64,000 nucleotides of DNA from Streptomyces sp. Ag109_O5-1 (GCF_003814875.1 NZ_RKQF01000001.1:7316001-7380000); one strand, 5' to 3'; positions 25,127 to 33,406 are shown, numbered from the stretch's first letter. The notes: generated by a model not told the origin, from the letters alone. Made by a program: numbers and translations.

Positions 25127-25193
25127 GGTGTCGGAGGTTCTACTCGCCGATATATGGAACCCAGGCCGGGTGAGAGTGGCGGGAACTTGGGGA

Positions 25194-25376
25194 TCAGAGC
25201 TTGGGTTGCGCCGTGTGGGAAACGAAGTGGGCCCAGGCGTGAGGTTTGACGGTGAGGTGAGGGCCGTCGGTGTTCTTCGAGTCGCGGATGTGGATGGCCG
25301 CGAGGGTGTGGGCTATCTCGATGCAGTTCGAGGCGTCGGGGCTGTACGTGGACTTCTGCCAGTGAAATTCGGACAC
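25194..25376 (-). CDS. DUF397 domain protein
   Basis: A 60-residue protein with the DUF397 pattern: FHWQKSTYSPDASNCIEIA near the start and IRDSKNTDGPHLTVKPHAW later. Such proteins always, in my knowledge, stand beside an XRE regulator of the WhiJ/BldB-associated type, as here; the regulator stop is 7 bases before its GTG start. They are thought to modulate the partner regulator's DNA binding. Confidence 0.9.
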   Translation of the reverse strand: MSEFHWQKSTYSPDASNCIEIAHTLAAIHIRDSKNTDGPHLTVKPHAWAHFVSHTAQPKL

Positions 25377-25383
25377 GGTTCCC

Positions 25384-26235
25384 TCAGATGGTCTTGGCGA
25401 TGTTACGGATCAGGTCACGGGACTCTGCGGGTTCGAGCGCGTTTTCCTCCATGCGGTCGAGCACAAGACCGTACTTCTCCAACTGAGCCTCGGCATAGAG
25501 GAATTCACACCCATGGTGGGTGTCCAGCTGAACGGTGTCGAGCTGAGGCACCGGCCCCATCAGATAGTCGACGGACTGTCCCGTACCGGGGAAGGAGCCC
25601 CTGCCGAACGGGATGACCCGCAGAGTCACATGCCCCGACTCGCTCATGTCCAGCAGATGCTTGAGCTGAGCGCGCATCGTGGCGGGGCCGCCGAATCCCA
25701 TGTGCAGTGCACACTCGTGGATCACCGCCGTGTACTGGGGCGGGCTCTCGCGGTGCAGGATTTCCTGCCGCTTGATGCGATGGCTGACCCGGTGCTCGAT
25801 CTCGTACTGCCGCAGCGCGGGCACGGCTTCCTTGAAGAGGGCCCGGGCATAGTCGGTCGTCTGGAGCAGCGCGGGGATGTGAATCACCAGAGCGACACGC
25901 AGCGCCACTGCATGGTGCTCCAACTCGGCGAGGTCGATGAGGCCAACTGGCAGATGGTCGCGGTAGCCATCCCACCAGCCGCGAGTACGCCGACCTGTCA
26001 TCGCGGCCAGCGCGTCCACAAGGGCCTGGTCCGAGCAGGCGTAAGCCCGCGCCATGGAGCGCAGTCGGTCGGCGCCGACCGGAGTGCGGCCGGTCTCGAT
26101 CATGCTGACGCGTGCCTGGTTGACGCCGAGCAGTTCACCGGCACTCGTGGCGGTGAGTCCGGCCCGCTCCCGCAGTCTGCGCAGCTCAACACCCAGCCGT
26201 CGCTGTCGGAGCGTGGGGCTGTCGGTGGGTGGCAC
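25384..26235 (-). CDS. XRE family regulator with DUF5753-type sensor (WhiJ-like)
   Basis: A 283-residue regulator. The helix-turn-helix is at about residues 14-60 (LGVELRRLRERAGLTATSAG, GVNQARVSMIETGRTP). The remaining 200 residues match the DUF5753 domain (for example IHIPALLQTTDYARALF, then MGFGGPATMRAQLKHLL). GTG 26235 is the likely start. With the DUF397 gene after it and an ATPase gene divergent at 26471, it forms the three-part WhiJ-type cluster found in many copies in Streptomyces. The family is tied to development and antibiotic control; this copy's own target is unknown. Confidence 0.92.
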   Translation of the reverse strand: MPPTDSPTLRQRRLGVELRRLRERAGLTATSAGELLGVNQARVSMIETGRTPVGADRLRSMARAYACSDQALVDALAAMTGRRTRGWWDGYRDHLPVGLIDLAELEHHAVALRVALVIHIPALLQTTDYARALFKEAVPALRQYEIEHRVSHRIKRQEILHRESPPQYTAVIHECALHMGFGGPATMRAQLKHLLDMSESGHVTLRVIPFGRGSFPGTGQSVDYLMGPVPQLDTVQLDTHHGCEFLYAEAQLEKYGLVLDRMEENALEPAESRDLIRNIAKTI

Positions 26236-26470
26236 GCCGTCTCCTTCCTGGCCGCGACGCGGCGCTGTGCTCCCTCACACGAGTGAAGCATGGATGCATC
26301 CAGGGAATTACGTTAGATGCATCTATCCATCGGCCCTACGGTAGTAACGCACCGCCCAACTTCCCCGCCCACAAGCCGGAAGCGCACCATCCCAGGCAGA
26401 GCCACCGCCGGGCGCGGCCGTCGAGCGAGCCCCAAGTTCCCTTCGCCCCCTTCTCCCGTCGGAGGTCTCC
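26236..26470. promoter_or_regulatory. Divergent promoter region of the WhiJ-type cluster
   Basis: A 235-bp gap between the XRE and ATPase genes. Near 26295-26335 it holds a repeated motif (GATGCATC, TAGATGCATCTATCCATC), with GATGCATC an 8-bp palindrome present twice. This is a plausible binding site for the XRE regulator. Confidence 0.45.
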
Positions 26471-26950
26471 ATGGGCACCGTATCCCTGCCTGACACCTGG
26501 GTGTACGCCCTTCGCCTGCCACACGATCCCCGCGCGGCACGCGTCGCACGCATGACCGTACGGGCGGCGTTGAGCAGTCACGGCAGACAGGAAATCCTCG
26601 ACGTCGTCGAGCTGCTGACCTCGGAGCTGATCACCAACGCCTACCGGCACACGAACGGCCCCGCCTCTCTCCGCCTGACCGCCCTCGCTGACGGCCGGCT
26701 CCGGGTCGGGGTCTGGGACCGTCACCCGGGCATCCCCGCTCCGTTCGGCGAGACTCCCTGGGACAGCGCCCGGCCAGCCACGCCGGACGCGGAGCAGGGG
26801 CGCGGGCTGCATCTCGTACAGGAGTACGCCGACTCCTGGGGCGGCTGGCCCATCGGAGACGGCGGCCCGCTCGACCGCGGTGCGGGGAAACTGCTGTGGT
26901 TCGAGGTGGGGGGCTGGAAAGCCGAGGGATCGCGGAAGGTTGTCGCGTGA
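26471..26950 (+). CDS. Anti-sigma-factor-type ATP-binding protein (HATPase, RsbW-like)
   Basis: A 159-residue GHKL-fold protein of the serine/threonine kinase anti-sigma type. The N box is seen at ELLTSELITNAYRHT, the G1 box at VGVWDRHPG and the G2 region at GRGLHLVQEYADSWG. The ribosome site CGGAGG precedes ATG 26471. It is divergent from the WhiJ-type regulator, the usual partner in such clusters. In other members, this protein helps regulate the cluster; its true kinase action is not shown. Confidence 0.88.
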   Translation: MGTVSLPDTWVYALRLPHDPRAARVARMTVRAALSSHGRQEILDVVELLTSELITNAYRHTNGPASLRLTALADGRLRVGVWDRHPGIPAPFGETPWDSARPATPDAEQGRGLHLVQEYADSWGGWPIGDGGPLDRGAGKLLWFEVGGWKAEGSRKVVA

Positions 26951-27036
26951 TGCCGCCACTACGTCGTGAGGCCACGTCGTTGTCCGTGGTGGCCAGTACG
27001 GTGGGGGTAGGAAGTGTAGGAAGGAGGAGTCGCCAC

Positions 27037-27393
27037 ATGACCACGCAACCCGACCATGGTCATGAGCTGATCCCGCGCCCCGAGCCGACCCCCGACGCGG
27101 TTCGTGTCGCGCTGGCGCGTATCGCCCCGCACCGGCTGGGTGAGATGGAACAGCAGAAGGAACAGGCGCTGGCGGCTGCCCTCCAGGACGGCAAGATCGG
27201 TCACCTCCAGCACTGGCTCGTCTATTGGCGGGCTCGCGTGGAGATCGAACGACGGCCTGATCTCCGGTCCCGCCATCAGGCCGCGCTCGCATCTCTGCAC
27301 AGCACCGACAGTCGCTCCGACCCCGAGTTCCGGGCGGCGATGGCGGAACTCCGGGCAGTCGAGGACGAGGCCCAGCAGGCGGTGTCCGGGTGA
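27037..27393 (+). CDS. DUF6247-like small protein, possible antitoxin
   Basis: A 118-residue charged helical protein with a very good ribosome site (AAGGAGGAG) before ATG 27037. The pattern PDAVRVALARIAPHRLGEME followed by HLQHWLVYWRARVEIER and then RRPDLRSRH resembles the DUF6247 family of actinobacteria. Its stop overlaps the next gene's GTG (GTGA). The size and overlap fit the antitoxin half of a type II pair, which is inference. Confidence 0.7.
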   Translation: MTTQPDHGHELIPRPEPTPDAVRVALARIAPHRLGEMEQQKEQALAAALQDGKIGHLQHWLVYWRARVEIERRPDLRSRHQAALASLHSTDSRSDPEFRAAMAELRAVEDEAQQAVSG

Positions 27394-27641
27394 CCTGGCG
27401 TTGGGAGTACGACCCCGACGAGGAGTACGTCGTCGGTGGCTCTCCCCCCGCCTTCGTTGCCGAGATCGAGAAGCAGGCCGACGAGCTGGTCCGTGCCGCG
27501 GCCGCGTTCTACCTCGACGGCTCCACATACCAAGAGGTCGGGCCCAAAGGGAACGTCGTGCATGTCCCCGGCGGATTCTTCCTGTATCTGATCGTCCCGC
27601 GGCACGAGTGCCTGTACGTCCACCAGGTGACGTACCTGTGA
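27390..27641 (+). CDS. Small protein, possible RelE-type toxin
   Basis: An 83-residue protein from GTG 27390. The last 25 residues (GGFFLYLIVPRHECLYVHQV) look like the beta-strand end of RelE/ParE toxins, in which a Tyr-rich strand is followed by an acidic turn and a final strand. The order, a 118-residue partner first and a 4-bp overlap, fits toxin-antitoxin pairs of this kind. The key catalytic residues of RelE cannot be assigned with certainty, so this is a suggestion. Confidence 0.62.
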   Translation: MTWRWEYDPDEEYVVGGSPPAFVAEIEKQADELVRAAAAFYLDGSTYQEVGPKGNVVHVPGGFFLYLIVPRHECLYVHQVTYL

Positions 27642-27899
27642 CAGGGCTGACTGATCGCTGACCGGCCAGGAGACGGATTCGATCACTGCGGGCAGCTGGC
27701 TGCGTGACGAGTGGGGGCATGCCGCGTCGCATGTCAGCATGAGCCGGGAGCTGCCGGCCGGTTTGGAGTTCTTGAGCGGATCGCGTCAAGGGAGAGACAA
27801 GTTCGGCTCCTTCAGGCCTAGTTGGGTTCAGTGGTTCCTTGCTGCGTGGCAGGATGCCTCGGTTGCGCAAGTGAAGAGCGGATCAGGGGAGTGGACGCT

Positions 27900-28853
27900 G
27901 TGAGCACGCGGCAGGTACGGAAGATGTTCCAACTGATGGCCAGTGGCGAGCCCGTCGAGCTCACCAACGCCTGGTCCTCCGTGAAGAAGCTCGCCCGGCT
28001 CGCCTTCATCGCCCAGCAGTTCGGGTACGAGTACGCCGACGCCCGCCACACCGGCTCCCGCAACAGCGTGCTGAAACTCCTCATCGTGCCGGATCACAGC
28101 CCGCAGGGCCGGGCGCGCGCCGCGCAGAACTGGGCGCAGTACCCGAACGCCACCGACGGTGTCTCGCTGCCGCCTCTCGTCCCCGACGCCGTCGAACTCC
28201 TCAAGGCCCGCATCCAGTTCGACCTCACTGGGAAGAACGCCGAGAAGCGGTTGCTGTTCTCGGCCGGTGCCATCACCCTCGGGCTGGTCTTCGCCGCCGT
28301 GCGCAACGGCGGCGGCACGGGCCCCGTCGTCATCTCCGGGGTGGTGTGGATCATCGCCATGGCGGTCATGGGGCTCGGGTTCTTCGTCACGCGCGGGCGC
28401 AACGCCAAGTTCGCGCAGCGGCTCCAGGCCGCCGGGTTCATGCCGGTGACGGGCGAGGGCGGGCGGGTGCGGTATCTGCCGCCCGGTACTCCGATGCCGA
28501 TGCCAGCGGCGACGCCGACGCCGATGCCGATGCCGGCCGCCCCGGTCCAGCAGCCTCCCTATCAGCCCCAGCAGCAGCCGTGGCAGCAGCAGGCCGGCCC
28601 CTACGGCCCGTACGGCGGGCAGAGCGGTCAGGGCCCGTACGGCGGGGCCGGTTACGGTCAGCAGCCGCCCGCGCCCTACGCTCCCGGTCCCTACGCCCCG
28701 CCCCCGCCGGCCCCCGGTCCCTACGCCCCGCCCCCGCCGGCCCCCGGTCCCTACGCCCCGCCCCAGCAGCCCCCCGGCCCCTACGCCCCGGGCCCCTACC
28801 ACCACCAGCAGCCCTCCCACCAGCCCCAGCAGCCGCCGTACCCCGGCCCCTGA
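27900..28853 (+). CDS. Membrane protein with Pro/Gln/Tyr-rich tail
   Basis: A 317-residue protein from GTG 27900, preceded by GGGGAG. Residues 1-115 are a soluble domain (QVRKMFQLMASGEPVEL, later QQFGYEYADARH). Two membrane helices follow (about 120-140 and 145-165). The last 130 residues are a low-complexity tail with repeated GPYAPPPPAP units encoded by a near-identical 30-bp repeat (about 28682-28770). Similar Pro/Gln/Tyr tails occur on several Streptomyces membrane proteins. No function is known to me. Confidence 0.75.
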   Translation: MSTRQVRKMFQLMASGEPVELTNAWSSVKKLARLAFIAQQFGYEYADARHTGSRNSVLKLLIVPDHSPQGRARAAQNWAQYPNATDGVSLPPLVPDAVELLKARIQFDLTGKNAEKRLLFSAGAITLGLVFAAVRNGGGTGPVVISGVVWIIAMAVMGLGFFVTRGRNAKFAQRLQAAGFMPVTGEGGRVRYLPPGTPMPMPAATPTPMPMPAAPVQQPPYQPQQQPWQQQAGPYGPYGGQSGQGPYGGAGYGQQPPAPYAPGPYAPPPPAPGPYAPPPPAPGPYAPPQQPPGPYAPGPYHHQQPSHQPQQPPYPGP

Positions 28854-28872
28854 CGCGCCCCTCTCCCCGGAC

Positions 28873-28902
28873 CTCTCACCCGCCCTCCGCGCAGGGTGAG
28901 AG
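28873..28902 (+). terminator. Hairpin after the Pro-rich membrane protein
   Basis: CTCTCACCC and GGGTGAGAG pair perfectly (28873-28881 with 28894-28902) around a 12-base loop. No T tract follows. Likely end of the upstream transcript. Confidence 0.5.
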
Positions 28903-29019
28903 CAACGTTCCTTTCCGGTCACCCACAGCCACAGTGCGGAAACGCCGTCTCCCTACCTTCGGGCTCAGTCACTCATCCCAAGTCGGCAGACCGAGCACGC
29001 GGAGCACCGTGGAGGCGTC

Positions 29020-30387
29020 ATGACAGCCCCAGCCCCTACTTCCCGTAGTCGCTGGATCCAGGAGTGGGATCCGGAGGACGAGGCGTTCTGGCAGGAGAAG
29101 GGGGAGAAGATCGCCCGGCGGAACCTGGTCTTCTCCGTCCTCTCCGAGCACATCGGGTTCTCCATCTGGACCATGTGGTCCGTGCTGGTGCTGTTCATGG
29201 GCCCGGCGTACGGGCTCACACCGGCCGACAAGTTCCTGCTGACGTCGATGGTCACCCTGGTCGGCGCGGTCGTCCGGGTGCCGTACACCTTCGCCGTCGC
29301 GCTCTTCGGCGGCCGGAACTGGACGATCATCTCCGCCGGCCTCCTCCTCATCCCCACCGTCGCTGCGTTCGCGGTGATGAAGCCGGGGACGTCGTTCGAC
29401 ACGTTCCTGCTCGTCGGGCTGCTGGCCGGTATCGGCGGTGGCAACTTCGCGAGCAGCATGACCAACATCAACGCCTTCTTCCCGCTCCGGAAGAAAGGGT
29501 GGGCGCTCGGGCTCAACGCCGGTGGCGGCAACATCGGCGTGCCCGTGATCCAGCTGGTGGCCCTCGCGATCATCGGGGCGAGCGGCGGGCCGCGCGTGCT
29601 GCTCGGCATCTACATCCCGCTGATCCTCGTCGCCGCCGTCCTCGCCGCGCTCTTCATGGACAACCTCGCCACCGTGAAGAACGACACCGGCGCCGCGATC
29701 GACGCCGCCAAGGACGCTCACACCTGGATCATGTCCTTCCTCTACGTCGGGACGTTCGGGTCGTTCATCGGGTACGCCTTCGCCTTCGGGCAGGTGCTCC
29801 AGGTGCAGTTCGGGCGTACGCCGCTGCAGGCCGCCTACCTCACCTTCATCGGCCCGCTGCTCGGCTCCCTCATCCGGCCCGTCGGCGGCTGGCTCGCCGA
29901 CAAGTACGGCGGCGCGAAGATCACCCTGTGGAACTACGTCGGCATGGCCGCCGCCACCGGCCTCCTCATCGTCGCCAGCATCGAGAAGTCGCTGCCGCTC
30001 TTCGTCACCGTCTTCGTCGTGCTGTTCGTGCTCAGCGGGCTGGGGAACGGGTCCACCTACAAGATGATCCCCGGCATCTTCCAGGCCAAGGCGTTCGCCA
30101 AGGGGCTCACCGGTGACGAGGCCGCGGCCTACGGGCGGCGGCTGTCCGGGGCCTCCATGGGCCTCATCGGGGCCGTCGGCGCGCTCGGTGGCGTCGGCAT
30201 CAACCTCGCCTTCCGGCAGTCGTACCTGTCCTACGGCAGCGGCACCGGAGCCTTCGTCGCCTTCCTGGCCTTCTACGGTCTGTGCTTCGCCGTGACCTGG
30301 GCCGTATACCTTCGCCGGCCCGCCGCGCAGGGGCAGGCCACAGCTGCCACCGAGGCAAAGGCGCAGCTCAGCTACGCCGAGGTGTGA
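29020..30387 (+). CDS. narK: Nitrate/nitrite MFS transporter NarK
   Basis: A 455-residue membrane transporter of the nitrate-nitrite porter family. The family signature is clear: GIGGGNFASSMTNINAFFP and further GWALGLNAGGGNIG, with the second Gly-rich nitrate motif later (LSGLGNGSTYKMIP). The N-terminal 40 residues are cytoplasmic (WIQEWDPEDEAFWQEKGEK). ATG 29020 has GGAGG ahead. The next gene is a HemD-winged-helix regulator, a pairing also present, as I recall, in Mycobacterium tuberculosis (narK3 with Rv0260c). It moves nitrate in or nitrite out; the direction is not readable. Confidence 0.95.
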   Translation: MTAPAPTSRSRWIQEWDPEDEAFWQEKGEKIARRNLVFSVLSEHIGFSIWTMWSVLVLFMGPAYGLTPADKFLLTSMVTLVGAVVRVPYTFAVALFGGRNWTIISAGLLLIPTVAAFAVMKPGTSFDTFLLVGLLAGIGGGNFASSMTNINAFFPLRKKGWALGLNAGGGNIGVPVIQLVALAIIGASGGPRVLLGIYIPLILVAAVLAALFMDNLATVKNDTGAAIDAAKDAHTWIMSFLYVGTFGSFIGYAFAFGQVLQVQFGRTPLQAAYLTFIGPLLGSLIRPVGGWLADKYGGAKITLWNYVGMAAATGLLIVASIEKSLPLFVTVFVVLFVLSGLGNGSTYKMIPGIFQAKAFAKGLTGDEAAAYGRRLSGASMGLIGAVGALGGVGINLAFRQSYLSYGSGTGAFVAFLAFYGLCFAVTWAVYLRRPAAQGQATAATEAKAQLSYAEV

Positions 30388-30414
30388 CGTAACACTGGTG
30401 ACATCAAGTCGAAC

Positions 30415-30446
30415 CGAGCCTGTCACGGACCGTTGACAGGCTCGTT
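30415..30446 (+). terminator. Terminator between narK and the hemD-like gene
   Basis: An 11-bp perfect stem (CGAGCCTGTCA / TGACAGGCTCG) with an 8-base loop and TT after it. It lies 28 bp after narK. Confidence 0.65.
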
Positions 30447-30475
30447 CGGCATGCGGGTCAGCTAGGAGAGCAGCC

Positions 30476-31648
30476 ATGTACCAGCAGGAACAGCAGCGAC
30501 CGGACGACGGCGGCGGCGGTCAGCACGGGCCCCTCGCGGGATTCACCGTGGGGGTCACGGCCGCGCGCCGGGCCGACGAGCTCGGGGCACTGCTCCAGCG
30601 GCGCGGTGCCGCCGTGCTGCACGCCCCCGCCCTGCGCATCGTGCCGCTCGCCGACGACGGCGAGCTCCTCGCCGCCACGAAGGAGATCATCGACCAGGCG
30701 CCGGACGTGGTCGTGGCGACCACCGCGATCGGGTTCCGGGGGTGGGTCGAGGCCGCCGACGGGTGGGGCTTCGGCGAGCAGCTGCTGCAACGGCTGCGGA
30801 ACGTCGAGCTGCTCGCCCGCGGTCCCAAGGTGAAGGGCGCCATCCGGGCCGCCGGGCTGACCGAGGAGTGGTCACCGTCCTCCGAGTCGATGGCCGAGGT
30901 GCTCGACCGGCTCCTGGAGGAGGGCGTCGACGGCCGCCGGATCGCCGTACAGCTGCACGGGGAGCCGCTGCCCGGGTTCGTGGAGTCGCTGCGGGCCGCC
31001 GGCGCGGAGGTGCTGCCGGTGCCGGTGTACCGGTGGATGCCGCCGGAGGACCTCGGGCCGGTGGACCGGCTGCTGGACGCCGTGGTGTCGCGCTCGGTGG
31101 ACGCCATCACCTTCACCAGCGCGCCCGCCGCCGCCTCGCTGCTGTCGCGCGCCGAGCACCGGGGGCTGCAGGGCGAACTGCTCGCCGCCCTGAACCACGA
31201 CGTCGTACCCGCCTGTGTCGGCCCGGTCACCGCGCTGCCGCTGCAGGCCCTCGGCGTCGACACGGTCCAGCCGGAACGCTTCCGGCTCGGCCCCCTCGTA
31301 CAGCTGCTCTGCCAGGAACTGCCCTCGCGCGCACGGGCGTTGCCGGTCGCCGGGCACCGGATGGAGATCCGGGGGCACGCGGTCCTCGTCGACGGCGCGC
31401 TGAAGCCGGTGCCGCCCGCCGGGATGTCCCTGCTGCGGGCGCTCTCCCGGCGGCCGGGCTGGGTGGTGGCCCGCGCCGAACTGCTGCGCGCGCTGCCGGG
31501 CGCGGGCCGGGACGAGCACGCGGTGGAGACGGCGATGGCCCGGCTGCGTACGGCCCTGGGCGCGCCGAAGCTGATCCAGACGGTGGTCAAGCGCGGCTAC
31601 CGGCTCGCGCTGGACCCGGCGGCGGACGCGAAGTACGCCGACGTGTGA
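30476..31648 (+). CDS. Uroporphyrinogen-III synthase-like protein fused to a winged-helix DNA-binding domain
   Basis: A 390-residue protein. Residues 20-270 match uroporphyrinogen-III synthase (GFTVGVTAARRADELGALLQ, later DAITFTSAPAAASLL and ACVGPVTALPLQALGV). Residues about 285-385 form an OmpR-type winged helix (AVLVDGALKPVPPAGMSLLR, ending IQTVVKRGYRLAL). The HemD part may sense a tetrapyrrole or may have kept the enzyme activity. The DNA-binding tail and the place after narK suggest control of nitrate metabolism genes. ATG 30476 follows GGAGAG. The usual hemD of the haem operon should lie elsewhere. Confidence 0.9.
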   Translation: MYQQEQQRPDDGGGGQHGPLAGFTVGVTAARRADELGALLQRRGAAVLHAPALRIVPLADDGELLAATKEIIDQAPDVVVATTAIGFRGWVEAADGWGFGEQLLQRLRNVELLARGPKVKGAIRAAGLTEEWSPSSESMAEVLDRLLEEGVDGRRIAVQLHGEPLPGFVESLRAAGAEVLPVPVYRWMPPEDLGPVDRLLDAVVSRSVDAITFTSAPAAASLLSRAEHRGLQGELLAALNHDVVPACVGPVTALPLQALGVDTVQPERFRLGPLVQLLCQELPSRARALPVAGHRMEIRGHAVLVDGALKPVPPAGMSLLRALSRRPGWVVARAELLRALPGAGRDEHAVETAMARLRTALGAPKLIQTVVKRGYRLALDPAADAKYADV

Positions 31649-31658
31649 GACTGCGGCC

Positions 31659-31958
31659 GTGGAGTGGTACGGAGTGCGATGCGTCTTCCGGCACCTTGCC
31701 CTCGGTGTGTACGAGGAGCGGGTGACGCTGTGGACCGCGCGGTCGTTCGACGAGGCGATCGCGCGGGCGGAGACCGAGGCGCGCGAGTACTGCGAGGTGC
31801 TCGAAGACGTGGAGTACGTGGAGCTCGCGCAGGCGTTCCTCCTGGACGAGGTGCCCGGCGAGGGCGTGGAGGTCTTCTCGCTCATGCGGGAGAGCGAGCT
31901 GCCCCGGGGGGAGTACGTGCGGCGGTTCTTCGCCACAGGGGACGAGCGGACCGGCTGA
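31659..31958 (+). CDS. DUF4288-like small protein
   Basis: A 99-residue acidic soluble protein from GTG 31659, 10 bp after the HemD-like gene and probably in its operon. The pattern starting WYGVRCVFRH with YEERVTLWTARSFDEAIARA near residue 20-38 resembles the DUF4288 family. No biochemical role is known to me. The stop codon is also the first base pairs of a tandem palindromic repeat. Confidence 0.7.
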   Translation: MEWYGVRCVFRHLALGVYEERVTLWTARSFDEAIARAETEAREYCEVLEDVEYVELAQAFLLDEVPGEGVEVFSLMRESELPRGEYVRRFFATGDERTG

Positions 31959-32046
31959 GAGCCGTACGACGTCAGCGGACCGGCTGAACGTCGTACGACG
32001 TTACGGGGATCGTCTGAGCGTCGTACGACGTTATGGGGATCGTCTG
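31955..32046. repeat. Three tandem 30-bp repeats, each with a palindrome
   Basis: Units start at 31955 (degenerate), 31984 and 32014. The last two are 28 of 30 identical. Each centres on a palindrome; the second unit has the perfect 16-bp AACGTCGTACGACGTT. They lie between two converging genes and reach into the coding end of the small secreted protein on the minus strand. They could bind a protein dimer at 30-bp spacing or form hairpins in either transcript. Confidence 0.85.
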
Positions 32047-32201
32047 CCGGCCGGCGGGCCGTAGCGGGCGGCCACCGGCTCGCCACTCGGGTCCGTTTCG
32101 CCCCGGGCGCGCCGGGCGCTCGCGGCCGGAGCCAGGGCCAGGCTGCCGGCCCCCAGCAGTACGGCCGCCGCCATCGCGACGACCCGGGTGTGCATGCTCA
32201 T
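32031..32201 (-). CDS. Small secreted protein (56 residues)
   Basis: A short gene with a strong ribosome site (AGAAGGGA) seven bases before ATG 32201. Residues 1-29 are a perfect signal peptide with basic start, Ala/Leu-rich core and end PAASA. The mature part is only 27 residues, Arg-rich, ending in AGRRSP. The stop codon lies in the last copy of the tandem palindromes. Streptomyces encodes many such mini-secreted proteins. No family is recognised. Confidence 0.7.
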   Translation of the reverse strand: MSMHTRVVAMAAAVLLGAGSLALAPAASARRARGETDPSGEPVAARYGPPAGRRSP

Positions 32202-32480
32202 GAACGTTTCCCTTCTGAACCGCCGTCCCCCGGCGGGGTCCCCCTGGGGCGGCTCGCTGTGCGTTCGCAGGAGACAGGGTCACGGCCGGGAGCGGGGGAG
32301 GCGAGGCCTGCCGGGGTCCCCGGACCGAACGGGGACGGCCCGCGCCGTACGCACCGGAGTCCCCGGCGGGCGCGGGTCGTACGGGAACCTCGTGGAACAC
32401 CGGTACGAGGGCTTCCGGCCGCCCGCCGAGCCGGGCACTGTGAAGGGACACGGTTCGCTGTCCTAGGCGGTGACAGGCAC

Positions 32481-33083
32481 ATGGCACTGGGTACGGCCGC
32501 GGCCCCCTACGAGCTGCGCTTCGACGCCGGGCGGATCTGCCTGGACCTGCTCGCGACCGCGCATCCCGGCGAACGGCTCGACTCGCCCGGGGCGTTGCGG
32601 GCCTGGATCCACGGCTCGGGACTCGTCCCGCCGGGCACCCCGCTGGCGCACACCGACACCGGCTGGCTCCTCGGCTTCCGCGAACTAAGACGACATGTGG
32701 CGCAGTTGGTGCGAGAACGGAACACCGTGGGGACCCGGTCGTACGATCTCGCCCTCGCCCTCGACCGCGTCAACGACCTGGCCCGCGCCGCCGCACCCCC
32801 GGCACCGTGCGCCGTGCCCGGCGAGGACGGTTGCCTCGTGCGGGAGTTGGCCGAACCGCCGGAGTGCGCCGCGCTGCTCGCCGCCGTCGCCCGGGACGCC
32901 GTGGAGCTGCTCACCGACCCTGTCGCGCGGGCGGCCGTCCGGGAGTGCGAGGGCGACAACTGCCCCCTCGTGTACCTGGACACCTCGCGGGGGCGCAGGC
33001 GCCGCTGGTGCTCCAGCGAGGTCTGCGGAAACCGCGAGCGGGTGGCCCGGCACCGGCGGCGCGCCGCATTGACCCGCGCCTGA
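32481..33083 (+). CDS. CGNR zinc-finger (ABATE domain) regulator
   Basis: A 200-residue putative regulator. The N-terminal part (FDAGRICLDLLATAHPGERL) is the ABATE domain, probably a sensor. The end carries the CGNR zinc finger: CEGDNCPLVYLDTS, a basic stretch, then WCSSEVCGNRERV, with four cysteines for the metal. These proteins are thought to bind DNA and sense small molecules. ATG 32481 has the weak ribosome site AGGCGG. It stands alone between the small secreted gene and sigU. Confidence 0.9.
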   Translation: MALGTAAAPYELRFDAGRICLDLLATAHPGERLDSPGALRAWIHGSGLVPPGTPLAHTDTGWLLGFRELRRHVAQLVRERNTVGTRSYDLALALDRVNDLARAAAPPAPCAVPGEDGCLVRELAEPPECAALLAAVARDAVELLTDPVARAAVRECEGDNCPLVYLDTSRGRRRRWCSSEVCGNRERVARHRRRAALTRA

Positions 33084-33406
33084 TTCCGGTGGAGCCACTC
33101 GGCCGCCTCTTCGGCACCCGCCGCCCAACTCCTGTCCCATTCACGGCTTCTGTCGGATCTTCATCGAAGCTCCGCCGAAGTGATTTCGGCAACACTCCGT
33201 TTGGTGACGGGCGCGTACGGGCAGCCCGCCCGCCGTCGACGTTGTGTCGGAAATGTAAAGATCACGCGGTGGGAATGTGTGCTCATGTCCCGGTCGTCAT
33301 GTCACCTCGCGGAAAAATGTGGGGTCTTGTTGAACACACCGCGAGTCACTTCCGTACCGGTGGGGGAGCGACCGACTGGGGGAACCCCCGGACACCGGAG
33401 GTGGGC
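33084..33406 (+). promoter_or_regulatory. Upstream region of sigU
   Basis: No gene in these 323 bp. A GGAAT at 33272 followed 18 bp later by CGTC (33295) is a possible ECF-type promoter, which would mean SigU makes its own mRNA. The spacing is slightly long for the class, so confidence is low. A/T-rich patches (TGTAAAGATCACG) are present nearby. Confidence 0.3.

Noticed and set aside
28969..30477. 502-codon minus-strand frame opposite narK
   Set aside because: Low-complexity Glu/Gly/Arg text, no motif; narK on the other strand is certain.
31955..32046. CRISPR-like spacing of 30-bp repeats
   Set aside because: The repeats are directly joined with no spacers and no cas gene is near; they are tandem palindromes.
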